A stretch of 64,000 nucleotides of DNA from Pseudomonas sp. JQ170C (GTDB taxonomy: Bacteria; Pseudomonadota; Gammaproteobacteria; Pseudomonadales; Pseudomonadaceae), in assembly GCF_035581345.1 (NCBI RefSeq), contig NZ_CP141608.1, positions 2,386,501-2,450,500 on the forward strand. Reading direction: 5' to 3'. This document shows positions 41,889 through 50,777 of the stretch, piece after piece. Positions within the stretch are counted from its first letter, which is position 1. The number at the start of each line of letters is the position of its first letter. The position numbers and the translations under genes were made by a program. The notes below the pieces were generated by a model. That model had not been told where the DNA came from. It searched no databases and saw only the letters and a program-made list of their open reading frames with translations.

Positions 41889-43406
41889 TCAGGGATTGAC
41901 CTGCTCGAAGTCAGGCATCTTGAACGTCTTGTTATTGAACGCCTCGGTCGGTCCGTAGAAACGCATGGTGGGCATCGGGCGTTTGTTCTGCGTGGGTATC
42001 CAGTTGGACTCCAGCCCCTCGGGTGCTTTCGGACCGACATAGAGCGTGATGCTGCCATCGGCGTTCTTCTTCATCTTGTCGAGGTCGAACGACGACAGCG
42101 TGGTGCGGTTGCTGTCGCTGTAAATGAAAGAGAAGGTGGCGCGGTCGTAGACTGTCAGCGCCCAGAACTGCTTGACCGGCACTTTGGCTGGAACATTCAC
42201 CGAGTAGAGCTTGCCGGCTTCCAGCGGCTTACCGTCCTTGTCCGCCAGCGCCACCATGTAGGCGGTGGCGGGTGAGTCGCTGAGTGCCTTGGGCATGTAG
42301 GTGCACCAGAAGTACTCCGCCGCGCGCTCGATCAGGTCGATCTTGTCGTCATACTTGAACGTGAATTGGCGATTGGCATCGGTCTGCAACAACGAGACGT
42401 AGTGGCGATCCGGCCAGTAAACGCGCTTGACCATTTCCTTGTCGAACCAGCCCTGCAAATAGAACCAGGCGTCGATGGCCGCCTGGTGCATGGCGCGTTT
42501 GGCAGTTTCGTCCGGGGCGAAAGGTTTGCCTTTCTCGATGCCCAGGGACTTGAGCATGCCCATCATCACCTTGTCGTGCTCCCTGACCGGCTCGACGCTC
42601 ATGATCTCGTACATGTCCTGGAAGTGCCGCTCATCGTAGAACGGCAGCGTCGGATAACGCTGATGGCTGGGGTCGATGAATTTTTGCTGTGGCGGATTCT
42701 GCGCCTGAGACAGGGAATACATGCGCAAGCGCTTGGCGTATGCGTAGGCGTCAGCAGCCGTTTTGCCGGCTGGCGGTACCGACCGGAAAGCAAAGGCGAT
42801 GCGATAGTTTGGCGAGCTGACGTGGAAGTAGCCTTTGGGGATCGCACCTTTGTAATCGGGCGCGGTAAACAGGTATTTGCCACCCTTGCCTTTGTCGAGC
42901 CCGGCAGGCCCGACGTCGGCGATGGTGAACTGCCAGGCGTCCACCACCTGGCCGTACAGGCTGCCGTCGGCCCCGGCAGGTGGAATTTCCAGCACCACGG
43001 GGCCCTTGCGCAAATCGGTGTAGGCGGCGATGTACGGCGTGGTGCTGTTGGCGGTCAGGGCTTCGAGTTGTGGGGTGGCCGTCGCCGAGTAGGCGATGAT
43101 GTCGTTGTCCTGGTAGCCCAGGTGCTCGAAGGCGGCACGGCGGAACGAGTAGATGGAGATCGCCGGCATGTTCCACAGTACAGCTTCAAAGGCGCGCTGG
43201 TACTTGATCTGGTAGTCGAAGTCCTTCACTGAGGGGGCCGCGCCTGGCGGTGGCTGACCTCCCAGGGGTTCAGTGGCTGCCTGTAGTGAAGCGGCGCCGC
43301 AAGCGGCGAGCGCCATCGTCAGCAACCTGGGTAAAAGGGCGTTGGCAACATTCAGGCCTTTGCGTGGTGGGAGCATACGAGTCATCAATCCTTCTACGGC
43401 TCTCAT
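41889..43406 (-). CDS. Exported DUF1254/DUF1214 protein (second of pair)
   Basis: A protein of about 505 residues. The N-terminus is basic and is followed by a hydrophobic segment (LLPRLLTMALAACGAASLQA), read as a signal peptide. DUF1254 contains IKYQRAFEAVLWNMPAISIYSFRRAA and YIAAYTDLRKGPVVLEIPPAGADGSLYGQVVDAWQ. DUF1214 contains FWALTVYDRATFSFIYSDSNRTTLSSFD and GPKAPEGLESNWIPTQNKRPMPTMRFYGP. ATG 43404-43406 has GGAG 6 bases upstream; ATG 43385 and an ATG at 43427 are alternatives. It is the first gene of the DUF1254 pair and diverges from the arylsulfatase gene. Confidence 0.88.
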   Translation of the reverse strand: MRAVEGLMTRMLPPRKGLNVANALLPRLLTMALAACGAASLQAATEPLGGQPPPGAAPSVKDFDYQIKYQRAFEAVLWNMPAISIYSFRRAAFEHLGYQDNDIIAYSATATPQLEALTANSTTPYIAAYTDLRKGPVVLEIPPAGADGSLYGQVVDAWQFTIADVGPAGLDKGKGGKYLFTAPDYKGAIPKGYFHVSSPNYRIAFAFRSVPPAGKTAADAYAYAKRLRMYSLSQAQNPPQQKFIDPSHQRYPTLPFYDERHFQDMYEIMSVEPVREHDKVMMGMLKSLGIEKGKPFAPDETAKRAMHQAAIDAWFYLQGWFDKEMVKRVYWPDRHYVSLLQTDANRQFTFKYDDKIDLIERAAEYFWCTYMPKALSDSPATAYMVALADKDGKPLEAGKLYSVNVPAKVPVKQFWALTVYDRATFSFIYSDSNRTTLSSFDLDKMKKNADGSITLYVGPKAPEGLESNWIPTQNKRPMPTMRFYGPTEAFNNKTFKMPDFEQVNP

Positions 43407-43682
43407 GGCGGCTCCAGGTACAAGCATGATGTCGGGGCTGATGTCCCGACACGCACAGTCGCTTTAGCCATTGGAAACAGGCACCCGCGCAAGTGTAGTT
43501 CACCGCTATGGGGCCGCTCGCCATGGCAGTTCTCGTAGGAACCCGCGAACGCCTGTACAGCAGGGGGGGAGGTTTTCATGTCTACACTCACTCCTGCGCA
43601 ATCTCCTGGGGTCTCCGGTGCCCGTCGTCAGCACAGCGCAGCACACGTTGCCGTCATGACATCAGCACGAAGGAGCGCCCCC

Positions 43683-45311
43683 ATGCACAACCGATCCGGC
43701 TTTGCATTACTCATTGCAGCGTTCAGTTGCACAGCGGCGCTGGCCGTAGATGAAGCACCCACCGCAGATCAATCGACGCTGGCCAATGGGGCTTACCCTG
43801 CTTCGCAATTGAGTCGGGCGGTCGTTCAACAAGACAACATGCAGCCCGCTATTCCCCGGGACGCGCAAGACAAGGCAGCCGATGAAAAGCTCGACGCGTT
43901 GCTGAAAAAAACCAACAAGCGCCCCAACATCGTCTGGTTGGTCATCGATGACCTCGGCTTTGGCGACCTCGGGGGGCCTTGGGGGGGAGGCGCTCACATT
44001 GGTGCTGCAACCCCCAGCATCGACAGGATTGCCGCGCAGGGCCTGCAACTGACGACGACCTATTCCCAGCCGACCTGTACCCCGACGCGCTCTGCCATGA
44101 TGATTGGCCGCCTGCCCGCGCGCACCGGCCTGATTCGCCCGATTCTGGCCGGTGACAAGGTGAAGAAGAACCCGTGGGCCGATGAGCACAGCATTGCGCA
44201 GCTGTTATCCAGCGTGGGGTACTACACGATTTTGACGGGCAAATGGCATACCGGCGAGCTTGAAGGCATGCGGCCGTGGGAAGTTGGCTTCGACGAGTTC
44301 CAGGGGTATTACGCGTCACAGAAGGAACTGACTCAGCAGTTCGACGGCAGGCGCTATCCCGACCTGGTGTACGACGCGGAAAAGCTTGCACGCTTCAAGA
44401 AAGTGGGCGGCAAGATTGACAGGTACTACGGCGCCAAGGGCCAGGGTGAAAAGGTCGTAGAGAAAACCACCAGCATCGAGCAGTTCGCCGAAGCGGACCA
44501 GGCACTCGCCCAGTTCACGATTGACCGCATCCAGACACTGGCCAAGGGCGACAAGCCATTTTTCATTGCCCATAACTTTATGCGGGTGCATGCAGATAAC
44601 CATCCGAGCAAGGCGTTTCTGGGGAGCAGCGCCAGTAAGTACCCGTACAAGGACAATGTTGTCGAAGTCGATGCATTGGTAGGTCGCATTGTCGATGCCT
44701 TGGACAAGGCCGGCGTGCTGGAGAACACCTTCGTGTTCATCACCTCGGACAACGGTCCGCAGATGGACAGCTGGCCGGATTCCGGCTACACGCCGTTTCG
44801 CGGTGCGAAGGGCTCAGCCTGGGAAGGGGGAGTGCGCGTTCCGGGGATCGCCTACTGGAAAGACATGATCAAGCCGCGCGAAAGTGCAGAGATGTTTGAC
44901 CTGATGGATCTGTTCAATACCAGTCTGCATTTCGCGGGTGCCAGCGACAAGCTGCTCAAGGACCGCTACTACGACGGTATCGATCAGGCCTCTTTTCTCA
45001 TCGTCGATAATGGCCAAAGTAAACGGGAAGCCGAGTACATATGGAGCGGGGCGAACCTGGCGGCGATCCGGATGCGCGAATACAAGCTGCATCTGCGGAT
45101 GACGCAGGAACAGGCGCCGCATATGACGATTGATTACAGCACCACTGAACAGGTCGGGCTTTCTCCGTGGCTGTTCAATCTCTATATCGACCCGAAGGAA
45201 TCAATGCCGTTGGGACACCGACTCAATCCCTGGCTGGCCTCCTTGCTGTCGGAAGCTCAGGCCCACATGGCCACCTTCAAAAAGTACCCTCCAAAGAAAA
45301 TAGGGCTGTAA
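43683..45311 (+). CDS. Exported formylglycine-type arylsulfatase
   Basis: A 542-residue exported sulfatase with a signal peptide at residues 1-21 (FALLIAAFSCTAALA). An extra N-terminal region of about 55 residues precedes the sulfatase core. The metal motif is VIDDLGFGDLGG (D89, D90). The formylglycine cysteine is C132 in TCTPTRSAMMIGRLPARTG. Other motifs are LTGKWHTGE and ITSDNGPQMDSWP. AAGGAG lies 7 bases before ATG 43683. A formylglycine-generating enzyme must act from elsewhere in the genome. It is divergent from the DUF1254 pair, so the two units probably share regulation; the substrate is unknown. Confidence 0.92.
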   Translation: MHNRSGFALLIAAFSCTAALAVDEAPTADQSTLANGAYPASQLSRAVVQQDNMQPAIPRDAQDKAADEKLDALLKKTNKRPNIVWLVIDDLGFGDLGGPWGGGAHIGAATPSIDRIAAQGLQLTTTYSQPTCTPTRSAMMIGRLPARTGLIRPILAGDKVKKNPWADEHSIAQLLSSVGYYTILTGKWHTGELEGMRPWEVGFDEFQGYYASQKELTQQFDGRRYPDLVYDAEKLARFKKVGGKIDRYYGAKGQGEKVVEKTTSIEQFAEADQALAQFTIDRIQTLAKGDKPFFIAHNFMRVHADNHPSKAFLGSSASKYPYKDNVVEVDALVGRIVDALDKAGVLENTFVFITSDNGPQMDSWPDSGYTPFRGAKGSAWEGGVRVPGIAYWKDMIKPRESAEMFDLMDLFNTSLHFAGASDKLLKDRYYDGIDQASFLIVDNGQSKREAEYIWSGANLAAIRMREYKLHLRMTQEQAPHMTIDYSTTEQVGLSPWLFNLYIDPKESMPLGHRLNPWLASLLSEAQAHMATFKKYPPKKIGL

Positions 45312-45439
45312 GTCCGTGATGCTCGATTTTTCCTGAAGGCCCTGCGCACTGCCCCGGGTTGAAGCCGGTCTTTTTCGTGGTGTTCATTGATTCGGTTTGC
45401 TTCAACGGCTGAACGCAGAGAGCAGAGCCTTGTTGCAAA

Positions 45440-45457
45440 GGGCCGCATCGGCGGTCC
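45440..45457 (-). repeat. Orphan copy of the DUF3077 terminator hairpin
   Basis: Bases 45431-45466 nearly repeat 33171-33207: the same TTGCAAAGGGCCGCATCGGCGG block, with one substitution in the stem (GCGGTCC). In the other copy the hairpin follows DUF3077; here the adjacent upstream bases encode only a few residues like the DUF3077 end before stops. It is probably the scar of a lost DUF3077 gene. Nothing else is recognised in 45312-45519. Confidence 0.6.
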
Positions 45458-45519
45458 TGGGGCAACCCGCAGTTACTCCATCACCGCAGATCAGCGGCCT
45501 GAGCCCAGTATTTTCTGCA

Positions 45520-46167
45520 TTAACTAAAGTTCGGCTCGGTCAACACATTGCGCCCTGACGGGCGCAATCGCATGCGAAAAAGATAATCGCGAAGGTTGGA
45601 GGTTTGTTTCAGCCATTGCGCACTTTCGGGCACGCGTTCCAAGTAATCGAGCATAGGCGTGAGGATGGCGTCCGCCATGCTGTAGTCGGCCCCACAGAAA
45701 AACGGCTGCCCGCCCAAATGCTTCTCCAGCAGCCCAAGTGTTTGGGTAGCCACTGGCTCGGCGTTAGCCACAGCGTCTCTATCGACAGGGCGTGACGGTT
45801 GCGCAGGTGAAACCAGCAATAAGAGATAACGACGTATCAGTCGATCATCGGCATACATCGCCAAGGCAGCGGACCACTGATCGACCTTTACCTTCTGGGC
45901 CAAGTCGGTGGGCCTTAGAGAAGTGTGCGCAAAGGCATCATCCAGGTAGCGGCAAATGGTGGTTGTTTCAAATACGCTCCGCTCACCATGCAGTAATACC
46001 GGGACCTTGCCAAAAGGATGCAGTGCCTTGTGCTCAGGGCTGTGGAGCGTGATCGTTTTACCCTCCACGTGCATCCCGTGTGTGTAATCGAGCGCTTTCT
46101 CTTCGCAGTAAAGTCTGACACTACGCACGAAGGTGCTGAATCCAGGTCCCAGTATGTGCAATTTCAT
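45520..46167 (-). CDS. Glutathione S-transferase family protein
   Basis: A 215-residue GST. The thioredoxin-like N-terminal domain (about 1-80) has KLHILGPGFSTFVRSVRLYCEEK, FGKVPVLLHG and the glutathione-binding turn FETTTICRYLDDAF. The helical C-terminal domain follows (about 90-215, FFCGADYSMADAILTPMLDYL). It would conjugate or reduce electrophiles with glutathione. AAGGAG lies 6-7 bases before ATG 46165-46167; a longer upstream frame overlaps the operator and is rejected. It diverges from a TetR regulator across a 112-base region containing a 26-bp palindrome, so TetR control is very likely. Confidence 0.92.
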   Translation of the reverse strand: MKLHILGPGFSTFVRSVRLYCEEKALDYTHGMHVEGKTITLHSPEHKALHPFGKVPVLLHGERSVFETTTICRYLDDAFAHTSLRPTDLAQKVKVDQWSAALAMYADDRLIRRYLLLLVSPAQPSRPVDRDAVANAEPVATQTLGLLEKHLGGQPFFCGADYSMADAILTPMLDYLERVPESAQWLKQTSNLRDYLFRMRLRPSGRNVLTEPNFS

Positions 46168-46209
46168 AAGTAGCTCCTTGAGGAAAGAGCCGGCAATTCT
46201 GGTCGGTAT

Positions 46210-46235
46210 GACTTTATGTTCAAGAACATAAAGTC
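46210..46235. promoter_or_regulatory. Palindromic operator for the divergent TetR regulator
   Basis: Perfect 12-bp arms GACTTTATGTTC and GAACATAAAGTC are separated by AA. The site lies between the GST start (46167) and the tetR start (46280), 42 and 44 bases from the two genes. The size and symmetry fit a TetR-family operator controlling both promoters. Confidence 0.8.
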
Positions 46236-46279
46236 CCGTTTTGTCATACTCCTCCCACGCTTTACTGAGGAGAAGACGT

Positions 46280-46846
46280 ATGCCCTGGCCTGCTACACAG
46301 CGCCCATCCACTCGACAAATGATTTTGGATAGCGCAGCACGACTCTTCGCACTAGAAGGTTTTGAAAAAGTCAGTATCGACTCAATTATGAAGAATGCCG
46401 GGCTGACCCGGGGGGCCTTCTATAGTCACTTCGCATCCAAAACGGAGCTTTACACCGAAGCGATCAGAAATGCCGCGAACGCGGGGGGCGCGATACTGGA
46501 AGACGCGGGTAAAGACGGTTTGCAGCAGGTAGTCAAAGACTATCTGCGCATGGACCATCGGGATGCAAGCCGTATGCACTGTCCGTTGGCCTTCATGGTC
46601 AATGATGCGGCTCAACAAAGCGGAGCCATCCAGGAGAGCTATACCCACGTGCTCGCAGCGTTCATTACACGTTTGGAGTCCGGACTGAAATCGACGACAG
46701 CGACAGATACACGCCAGCAGGCTTTGCAAATTGCCGTAGGGATGATTGGTGGTTTGGCACTAGCTCGCGCTGTGGCAGATGACCAATTGGCGCAAGAGAT
46801 TCTCACAGCCTGTCAGCAGGGGTGTTTGCAGCTCGCTGAGCCATGA
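46280..46846 (+). CDS. TetR-family transcriptional repressor
   Basis: A 188-residue repressor. The TetR HTH is in residues 8-55: STRQMILDSAARLFALEGFEKVSIDSIMKNAGLTRGAFYSHFASKTELY. The C-terminal domain resembles the TetR_C_16/YxaF-like group (HCPLAFMVNDAAQQSG, a Cys that may sense electrophiles). GAGGAG lies 7 bases before ATG 46280. It is divergent from a GST gene over a 26-bp palindrome. A thiol-reactive or aromatic inducer is plausible since the target is a GST; this is inference. Confidence 0.92.
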   Translation: MPWPATQRPSTRQMILDSAARLFALEGFEKVSIDSIMKNAGLTRGAFYSHFASKTELYTEAIRNAANAGGAILEDAGKDGLQQVVKDYLRMDHRDASRMHCPLAFMVNDAAQQSGAIQESYTHVLAAFITRLESGLKSTTATDTRQQALQIAVGMIGGLALARAVADDQLAQEILTACQQGCLQLAEP

Positions 46847-46881
46847 CATGCCTTGGCAAGGGACGAAACGACCGCATTGGG

Positions 46882-46914
46882 GCGATAGCGGTCAGTCGCG
46901 AATGTCCGTTATCG
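46882..46914. repeat. Short intergenic repeat, copy 1
   Basis: The block CGATAGCGGTCAGTCGCGAA plus the following 12 bases is identical to 52743-52774. Here the flanks GGGGCGATA and TATCGGCC form only a short stem. Degenerate relatives with the core TATCGGCCAGAAGC occur at 51883-51897 and 39347-39360. Confidence 0.85.
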
Positions 46915-46971
46915 GCCAGAAACGGACACCCGAACGCATCACCTGATCGGCTATTTTGTAGGGCGAAGCAG

Positions 46972-47541
46972 TTACCCGTGTTCCGCTGCCAACAATGACC
47001 TGAACTGTGAAACGATCTCTGAAGAGAGTCCGGCAGCTTCGAAAACTGCGCAGGTAAAGCTAACGGGTGCAGGGCCTGGTGCAGTTATGATGCGGTCGGC
47101 AACCACGGCTACTTGGCTGCTTTGATAAAGCGCGATGCCTTCATAACCTACGGCATTCTGTTGTAAGAAGTCTGCTGTGTTCGAGGTATGAGAAACCGAG
47201 TCGAGCAGCCCAGCCCTCGCGAGTGCCAGTGTTCCCCCACAGATACCGGCAATTGTCGCTCCACTTGAACGACTGGCATGAAGAAAGTCCCGAATGTCCG
47301 GTGCATCTGCATGCTCCCAGATCATTCCACCGATGACGACAACAACGTCCGGCTTCCAGTCCAGGCATTGTTGCAAGTTGCTATCCACAACTACAGTCAG
47401 TCCCCCCTGCGAGCGGAACTGCCCCGTAGCAGCGGCGAAAAACCTGACATCGATCCCGTAAAACGGGGATGCGGTCCCTGCAATGAAAGCATATTCCCAG
47501 TCCGCAAAACCGGGGGTCAGTATCAAGCCCACGCGTGCCAT
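46972..47541 (-). CDS. DJ-1/PfpI-family protein
   Basis: A 189-residue protein of the DJ-1/PfpI glutamine-amidotransferase-like fold. The nucleophile elbow is AGICGGTLALARAG (Cys near residue 100), with VVVIGGMIWE before it and PVSFTCAVFEAAGL at the C-terminal helix. Members include chaperone/deglycase-like proteins, isonitrile hydratases and the sensor halves of AraC regulators; without an HTH domain this is a free-standing one. It converges with tetR, and the 126-base gap carries one copy of an intergenic repeat (46882-46914). No clear ribosome site is seen before the ATG. Confidence 0.85.
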   Translation of the reverse strand: MARVGLILTPGFADWEYAFIAGTASPFYGIDVRFFAAATGQFRSQGGLTVVVDSNLQQCLDWKPDVVVVIGGMIWEHADAPDIRDFLHASRSSGATIAGICGGTLALARAGLLDSVSHTSNTADFLQQNAVGYEGIALYQSSQVAVVADRIITAPGPAPVSFTCAVFEAAGLSSEIVSQFRSLLAAEHG

Positions 47542-47663
47542 AAATCAGAATCCTCCATGAAAACGACCAACATAAAGCGATAACAAATAGATCTCAACGG
47601 CTGCTTCGAGTCGAAAACGAACTCCCGATAGCACCGCGACCTACAGCTATTGGTCGATATCTC

Positions 47664-48368
47664 TTAGACGCCAATATTGAGTGCCGAAGCTGCCAGTCTC
47701 GCCACTTCAAGCCTACTGTCTGGCTCAGCGCCGTCTTCGAGCATCCAGGTTGCCGACAACCCTGCCCATGCAAGCACCCATTGCAAAAGTCTTCGGCGAT
47801 CAATCTTAGAAGCACCCGCGATGAGCGCTATTCGCCGCGCGAAGCATCCAGGAGCAAGCGCGCTTGCGTCGTCGGGATTGCAGAGAGTATTCGCGTAGTC
47901 GAAGCCCCGTTCGCCGTATAACCCTTTGGGATCAATGGCGAGCCATCCGGGCTGGCCGAAATCGAGCACATTGCCGTGATGGATATCGCCGTGCAGTACC
48001 GCGACATCGCGCGGATCAGCCAAAAGCTCGCTTGCAACCCTTGCACAGTGCTCAAGAATGCCGCCGTGAGTAAGCGCCATGCTCCATAGCGCTTCAAACC
48101 ATTGCACTAGCGGAACCAACTCCGGGATCGGCTTGGCGCGTGGCACATGAAGGCGGACAGCTACCGCACAGAGGATGCGGGTGGCCTCGTCATCCTGGCC
48201 ACATTTGACCATTTGCGCGAGCGAGGCCGCCCCTTGCGCGCGCTCCATCAGCAAGGCCCCACCATCATGGGCCAGCACGGGCGCCGCGCCATCGCCGTCC
48301 CACCAAGCCATGAGCTGGTTGCCTGCTTGCTCCTCCGGCTCTTGCGAGATTTTGAGCATGGCTGGCAA
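47664..48368 (-). pseudogene. Aminoglycoside phosphotransferase gene lacking its start (APH(6)/AphE-like)
   Basis: Kinase of the streptomycin/hygromycin phosphotransferase type. It has MLKISQEPEEQAGNQLMAWWDGDGAAPVLAHDG, the catalytic loop VLHGDIHHGNVLDF, the metal-binding WLAIDPKGLYGERGFDYAN and the C-terminal LQWVLAWAGLSATWMLEDG. Family similarity clearly continues upstream of the first usable start (TTG 48368): the same frame encodes LTIDGEAFVSLNGNLLPV up to about 48430, where relatives have another ten residues or so. No ATG, GTG or TTG starts that part. The gene thus appears 5'-truncated, joined to an unrelated short frame at about 48431. Residual activity from an internal start is uncertain. 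Confidence 0.7.
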
Positions 48369-48430
48369 GCCACGTTGACGAACGGGAAGCAGATTCCCGT
48401 TCAGAGAGACGAAAGCCTCGCCATCAATGG

Positions 48431-48631
48431 TTAATCTGCTGCGATCACCGACAACGGGGGATTGGAGCGAAAGCGATCGTACAAGCCACCCTTGACGACG
48501 GGCACCAGGTGACCGGCTATATCGATCACGGTTGTGTCGTTCTGGCCGGGCATTTCAGGCAATTGCGCCCACGCATGGCTGGCAAATGTGGTGAACAGCA
48601 ATCCTGTTAAAACGGCGCTTGCGAGTTTCAA
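48431..48631 (-). CDS. Short exported protein, possibly truncated at its C-terminus
   Basis: A 66-codon frame beginning with TTG (48629-48631), with GGAGAG about 9 bases upstream. Residues 1-22 form a clear signal peptide (LASAVLTGLLFTTFASHAWA). The mature part (LPEMPGQNDTTVIDIAGHLVPVV) is not recognised. It ends exactly where the truncated phosphotransferase frame begins, so it may itself have lost its 3' end in the same rearrangement. Confidence 0.45.
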   Translation of the reverse strand: MKLASAVLTGLLFTTFASHAWAQLPEMPGQNDTTVIDIAGHLVPVVKGGLYDRFRSNPPLSVIAAD

Positions 48632-48823
48632 TCTGTCTCTCTCCAGGTGATTTCATTGGCTTGATGGCGTCGGCCAGGGCAGGCCCCTGAGGCCTGCCTG
48701 AAATGACCTTAACGTTAAACTCAACTTTAAGGTCAAGCACCGGGAAAACAGATTTGGGAGTTGCCAGGGTCAGTTGTCTTCAAGGTCGAAAACAATGAGG
48801 AGCTAGCCGGGGCTCGCTCCCCC

Positions 48824-49684
48824 TCAAGGCGCGCCGAACAGCATCGTCCAATACACACCCTCATCGCTGCGCGAGTTCGCGGCGTAGGCCGCACCCACCT
48901 GGGTAAACATCGGATTCATCAGATTGGCGCAATGCCTGGGGCTGGCCAGCCAACCTGCCATCGCCTTGCTCGCTGAGCCCTGTCCGGCGGCGATGTTCTC
49001 GCCGATCTGGCGGCCACGGTAGCCGGCGTCCCTCGCCCGGTCTGCCGGCATATCACCGTCGGGGTCACGGTGTGCGAAGTAATTGCTGTTGGCCATCGTC
49101 CGGCTGTGTTTCTGCGCCGCCGCCCCCAGGGCGGTATTCCAGGTCAACGGACGTGCCGCGGCGAAGCGCTGGCGACCACACAGGCGCGGCTTCGCCCGTG
49201 CTGCGTTGACCTGTGCCAGCAACGCTTTGCTCGCGGATCGCCCATCGCCGAGCTGAGCATCGAGCAAGGGGCGCGCCAGCACCACCCGCCACTCGTTCCG
49301 GGCGCGACTGACGCCGATATCGGCAAATTGAGTATCGAGCAGGGCTGCGCAGTAGTCGCTCTGGAGCATGTCAAAGGCCTCCTCGGCATCTTGCGCGCCG
49401 ACCAGACGGATGCTGCGCACCGCCACCGCCTGATAGCCGGCAGCCTTCAACCTTTCCCGCAAAGCGCCGCCATAGCCGACCGGCAACGCCAGGTTCGACT
49501 TCAACACCAGCGGCGTCGAGACCCGAACCACACGCCTCTCACAGCGCTGGGGCTCGGCGCGGTAGTCGTTGATGGCCTCCACCAGTTGCCTTTCCGCGCT
49601 GGCATGGGCGGGGCTGGCGAACAGGGGGAACAAAGGAATGAGGCAGAGCGAGACAAAGCGGGAGCAGCGGACGGCTTGGCGCAT
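48824..49684 (-). CDS. Exported CAP/SCP-domain protein
   Basis: A 286-residue exported protein with a signal peptide (FVSLCLIPLFPLFASPAHA). An N-terminal region of about 125 residues of DUF-type character (AERQLVEAINDYRAEPQRCERRVV, cysteine-containing) precedes a C-terminal CAP domain (about 150-286). The latter shows LLAQVNAARAKPRLCG, AQKHSRTMANSNYFAHRDPDG, IGENIAAGQG and HCANLMNPMFTQVGAAYA, with the His and Glu residues of the CAP cavity. The N-terminal half itself resembles a degenerate second CAP module. Four or more Cys residues could form disulfides. ATG 49682-49684 was chosen for the signal peptide; no strong ribosome site. Confidence 0.85.
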   Translation of the reverse strand: MRQAVRCSRFVSLCLIPLFPLFASPAHASAERQLVEAINDYRAEPQRCERRVVRVSTPLVLKSNLALPVGYGGALRERLKAAGYQAVAVRSIRLVGAQDAEEAFDMLQSDYCAALLDTQFADIGVSRARNEWRVVLARPLLDAQLGDGRSASKALLAQVNAARAKPRLCGRQRFAAARPLTWNTALGAAAQKHSRTMANSNYFAHRDPDGDMPADRARDAGYRGRQIGENIAAGQGSASKAMAGWLASPRHCANLMNPMFTQVGAAYAANSRSDEGVYWTMLFGAP

Positions 49685-49904
49685 GGGGCGGACAGCTCTG
49701 ATGGGATGACGGCGGTAATGCCGATAAAAGGGCTCGGCTAAGACTGCGGCCTTCAACACAAGGTTCACGAGCAAAGGGTGCAAATTTATTGTTGGAGCAA
49801 GGGGACGTGACGGCCTGGATCACTACTCGGATTGAAGCTATACCGAAAGGGTTCAGAGTGGTGATGGAGCACATGCTTGATTAGCAACTGAGGAGAGCCT
49901 CGCG

Positions 49905-50777
49905 GTGTCGAATGAGCTGGTCATACGCAACATGACACGTCCCGAGCTGGACGAGCTCGTCGATTGGGCTGCCCGTGAGGGGTGGAATCCCGGTCTTCAC
50001 GATGCCGAGTTGTTCTGGGCTACGGATCCTGCCGCCTTCATCGCGGCGTCCCGCGGTGACGAGTTGATCGGCGGCGGTGCAATCACCTCCTACAATGGCG
50101 AATTCGGTTTCATGGGTTTTTTCATCGTCCGGCCTGAATATCGCGGTCAAGGTCTGGGCAATACCCTCTGGCACGCACGCCGCGAGCGACTCCTCGCCCG
50201 CCTCCGCCCAGGCTCGAGCATCGGCATGGACGGCGTCTTCGCGATGCAGGATTACTACGCCAAAGGTGGTTTCGTCTTCTCCCATCGCAACATGCGTTTT
50301 CGTGCCGAGATTACCGAGCGCCCGGCGCCCTCACAGGCAGACGATCAGGACATCGTCCCGTTGGCCACCTTCCCGTTCGATGAGGTTGTCGATTACGACC
50401 GTACCTGTTTCCCCGCCGCGCGTGAAACCTTCCTGAGCGGGTGGATGGCCCAAGCCGACGCACTCGCCGTGGGTTGCCAGCGCGAGAGCAGGCTAAGCGG
50501 CTACGGTGTAGTAAGGCGCTGCCGGCAAGGTTACAAGATCGGCCCCTTGTTCGCCGATGACGCCCTGGCAGCCAATGCCCTCTACGCGCGCCTGGCGGAA
50601 TTTGCCGAGGGTGGCCCGCTGTTTCTCGATGCCCCGGAGAATAACCCCGCCGCGATGGCGCTCGTGCGCCAACAGGGCATGATCGAGGTTTTCGGCTGCG
50701 CACGCATGTACCTCGGCCCCCCTCCGGCGATCGCGCACGAACGTGTGTTCGGCGTCACGACCTTCGAGCTGGGCTGA
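49905..50777 (+). CDS. Tandem GNAT-fold acetyltransferase
   Basis: A 290-residue cytoplasmic protein. The N-terminal GNAT domain (about 1-140) has the acetyl-CoA motif [18 protein letters not shown] and [15 protein letters not shown]. The C-terminal half (about 150-290) is a second GNAT-like acetyltransferase domain of the DUF1248/Acetyltransf_18 type ([21 protein letters not shown]). The start is GTG 49905 with AGGAGA about 10 bases upstream. Its stop overlaps the ATG of the polysaccharide deacetylase gene (TGATG), so the two are co-translated. The acetyl acceptor is unknown. Confidence 0.88.
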   Translation: MSNELVIRNMTRPELDELVDWAAREGWNPGLHDAELFWATDPAAFIAASRGDELIGGGAITSYNGEFGFMGFFIVRPEYRGQGLGNTLWHARRERLLARLRPGSSIGMDGVFAMQDYYAKGGFVFSHRNMRFRAEITERPAPSQADDQDIVPLATFPFDEVVDYDRTCFPAARETFLSGWMAQADALAVGCQRESRLSGYGVVRRCRQGYKIGPLFADDALAANALYARLAEFAEGGPLFLDAPENNPAAMALVRQQGMIEVFGCARMYLGPPPAIAHERVFGVTTFELG

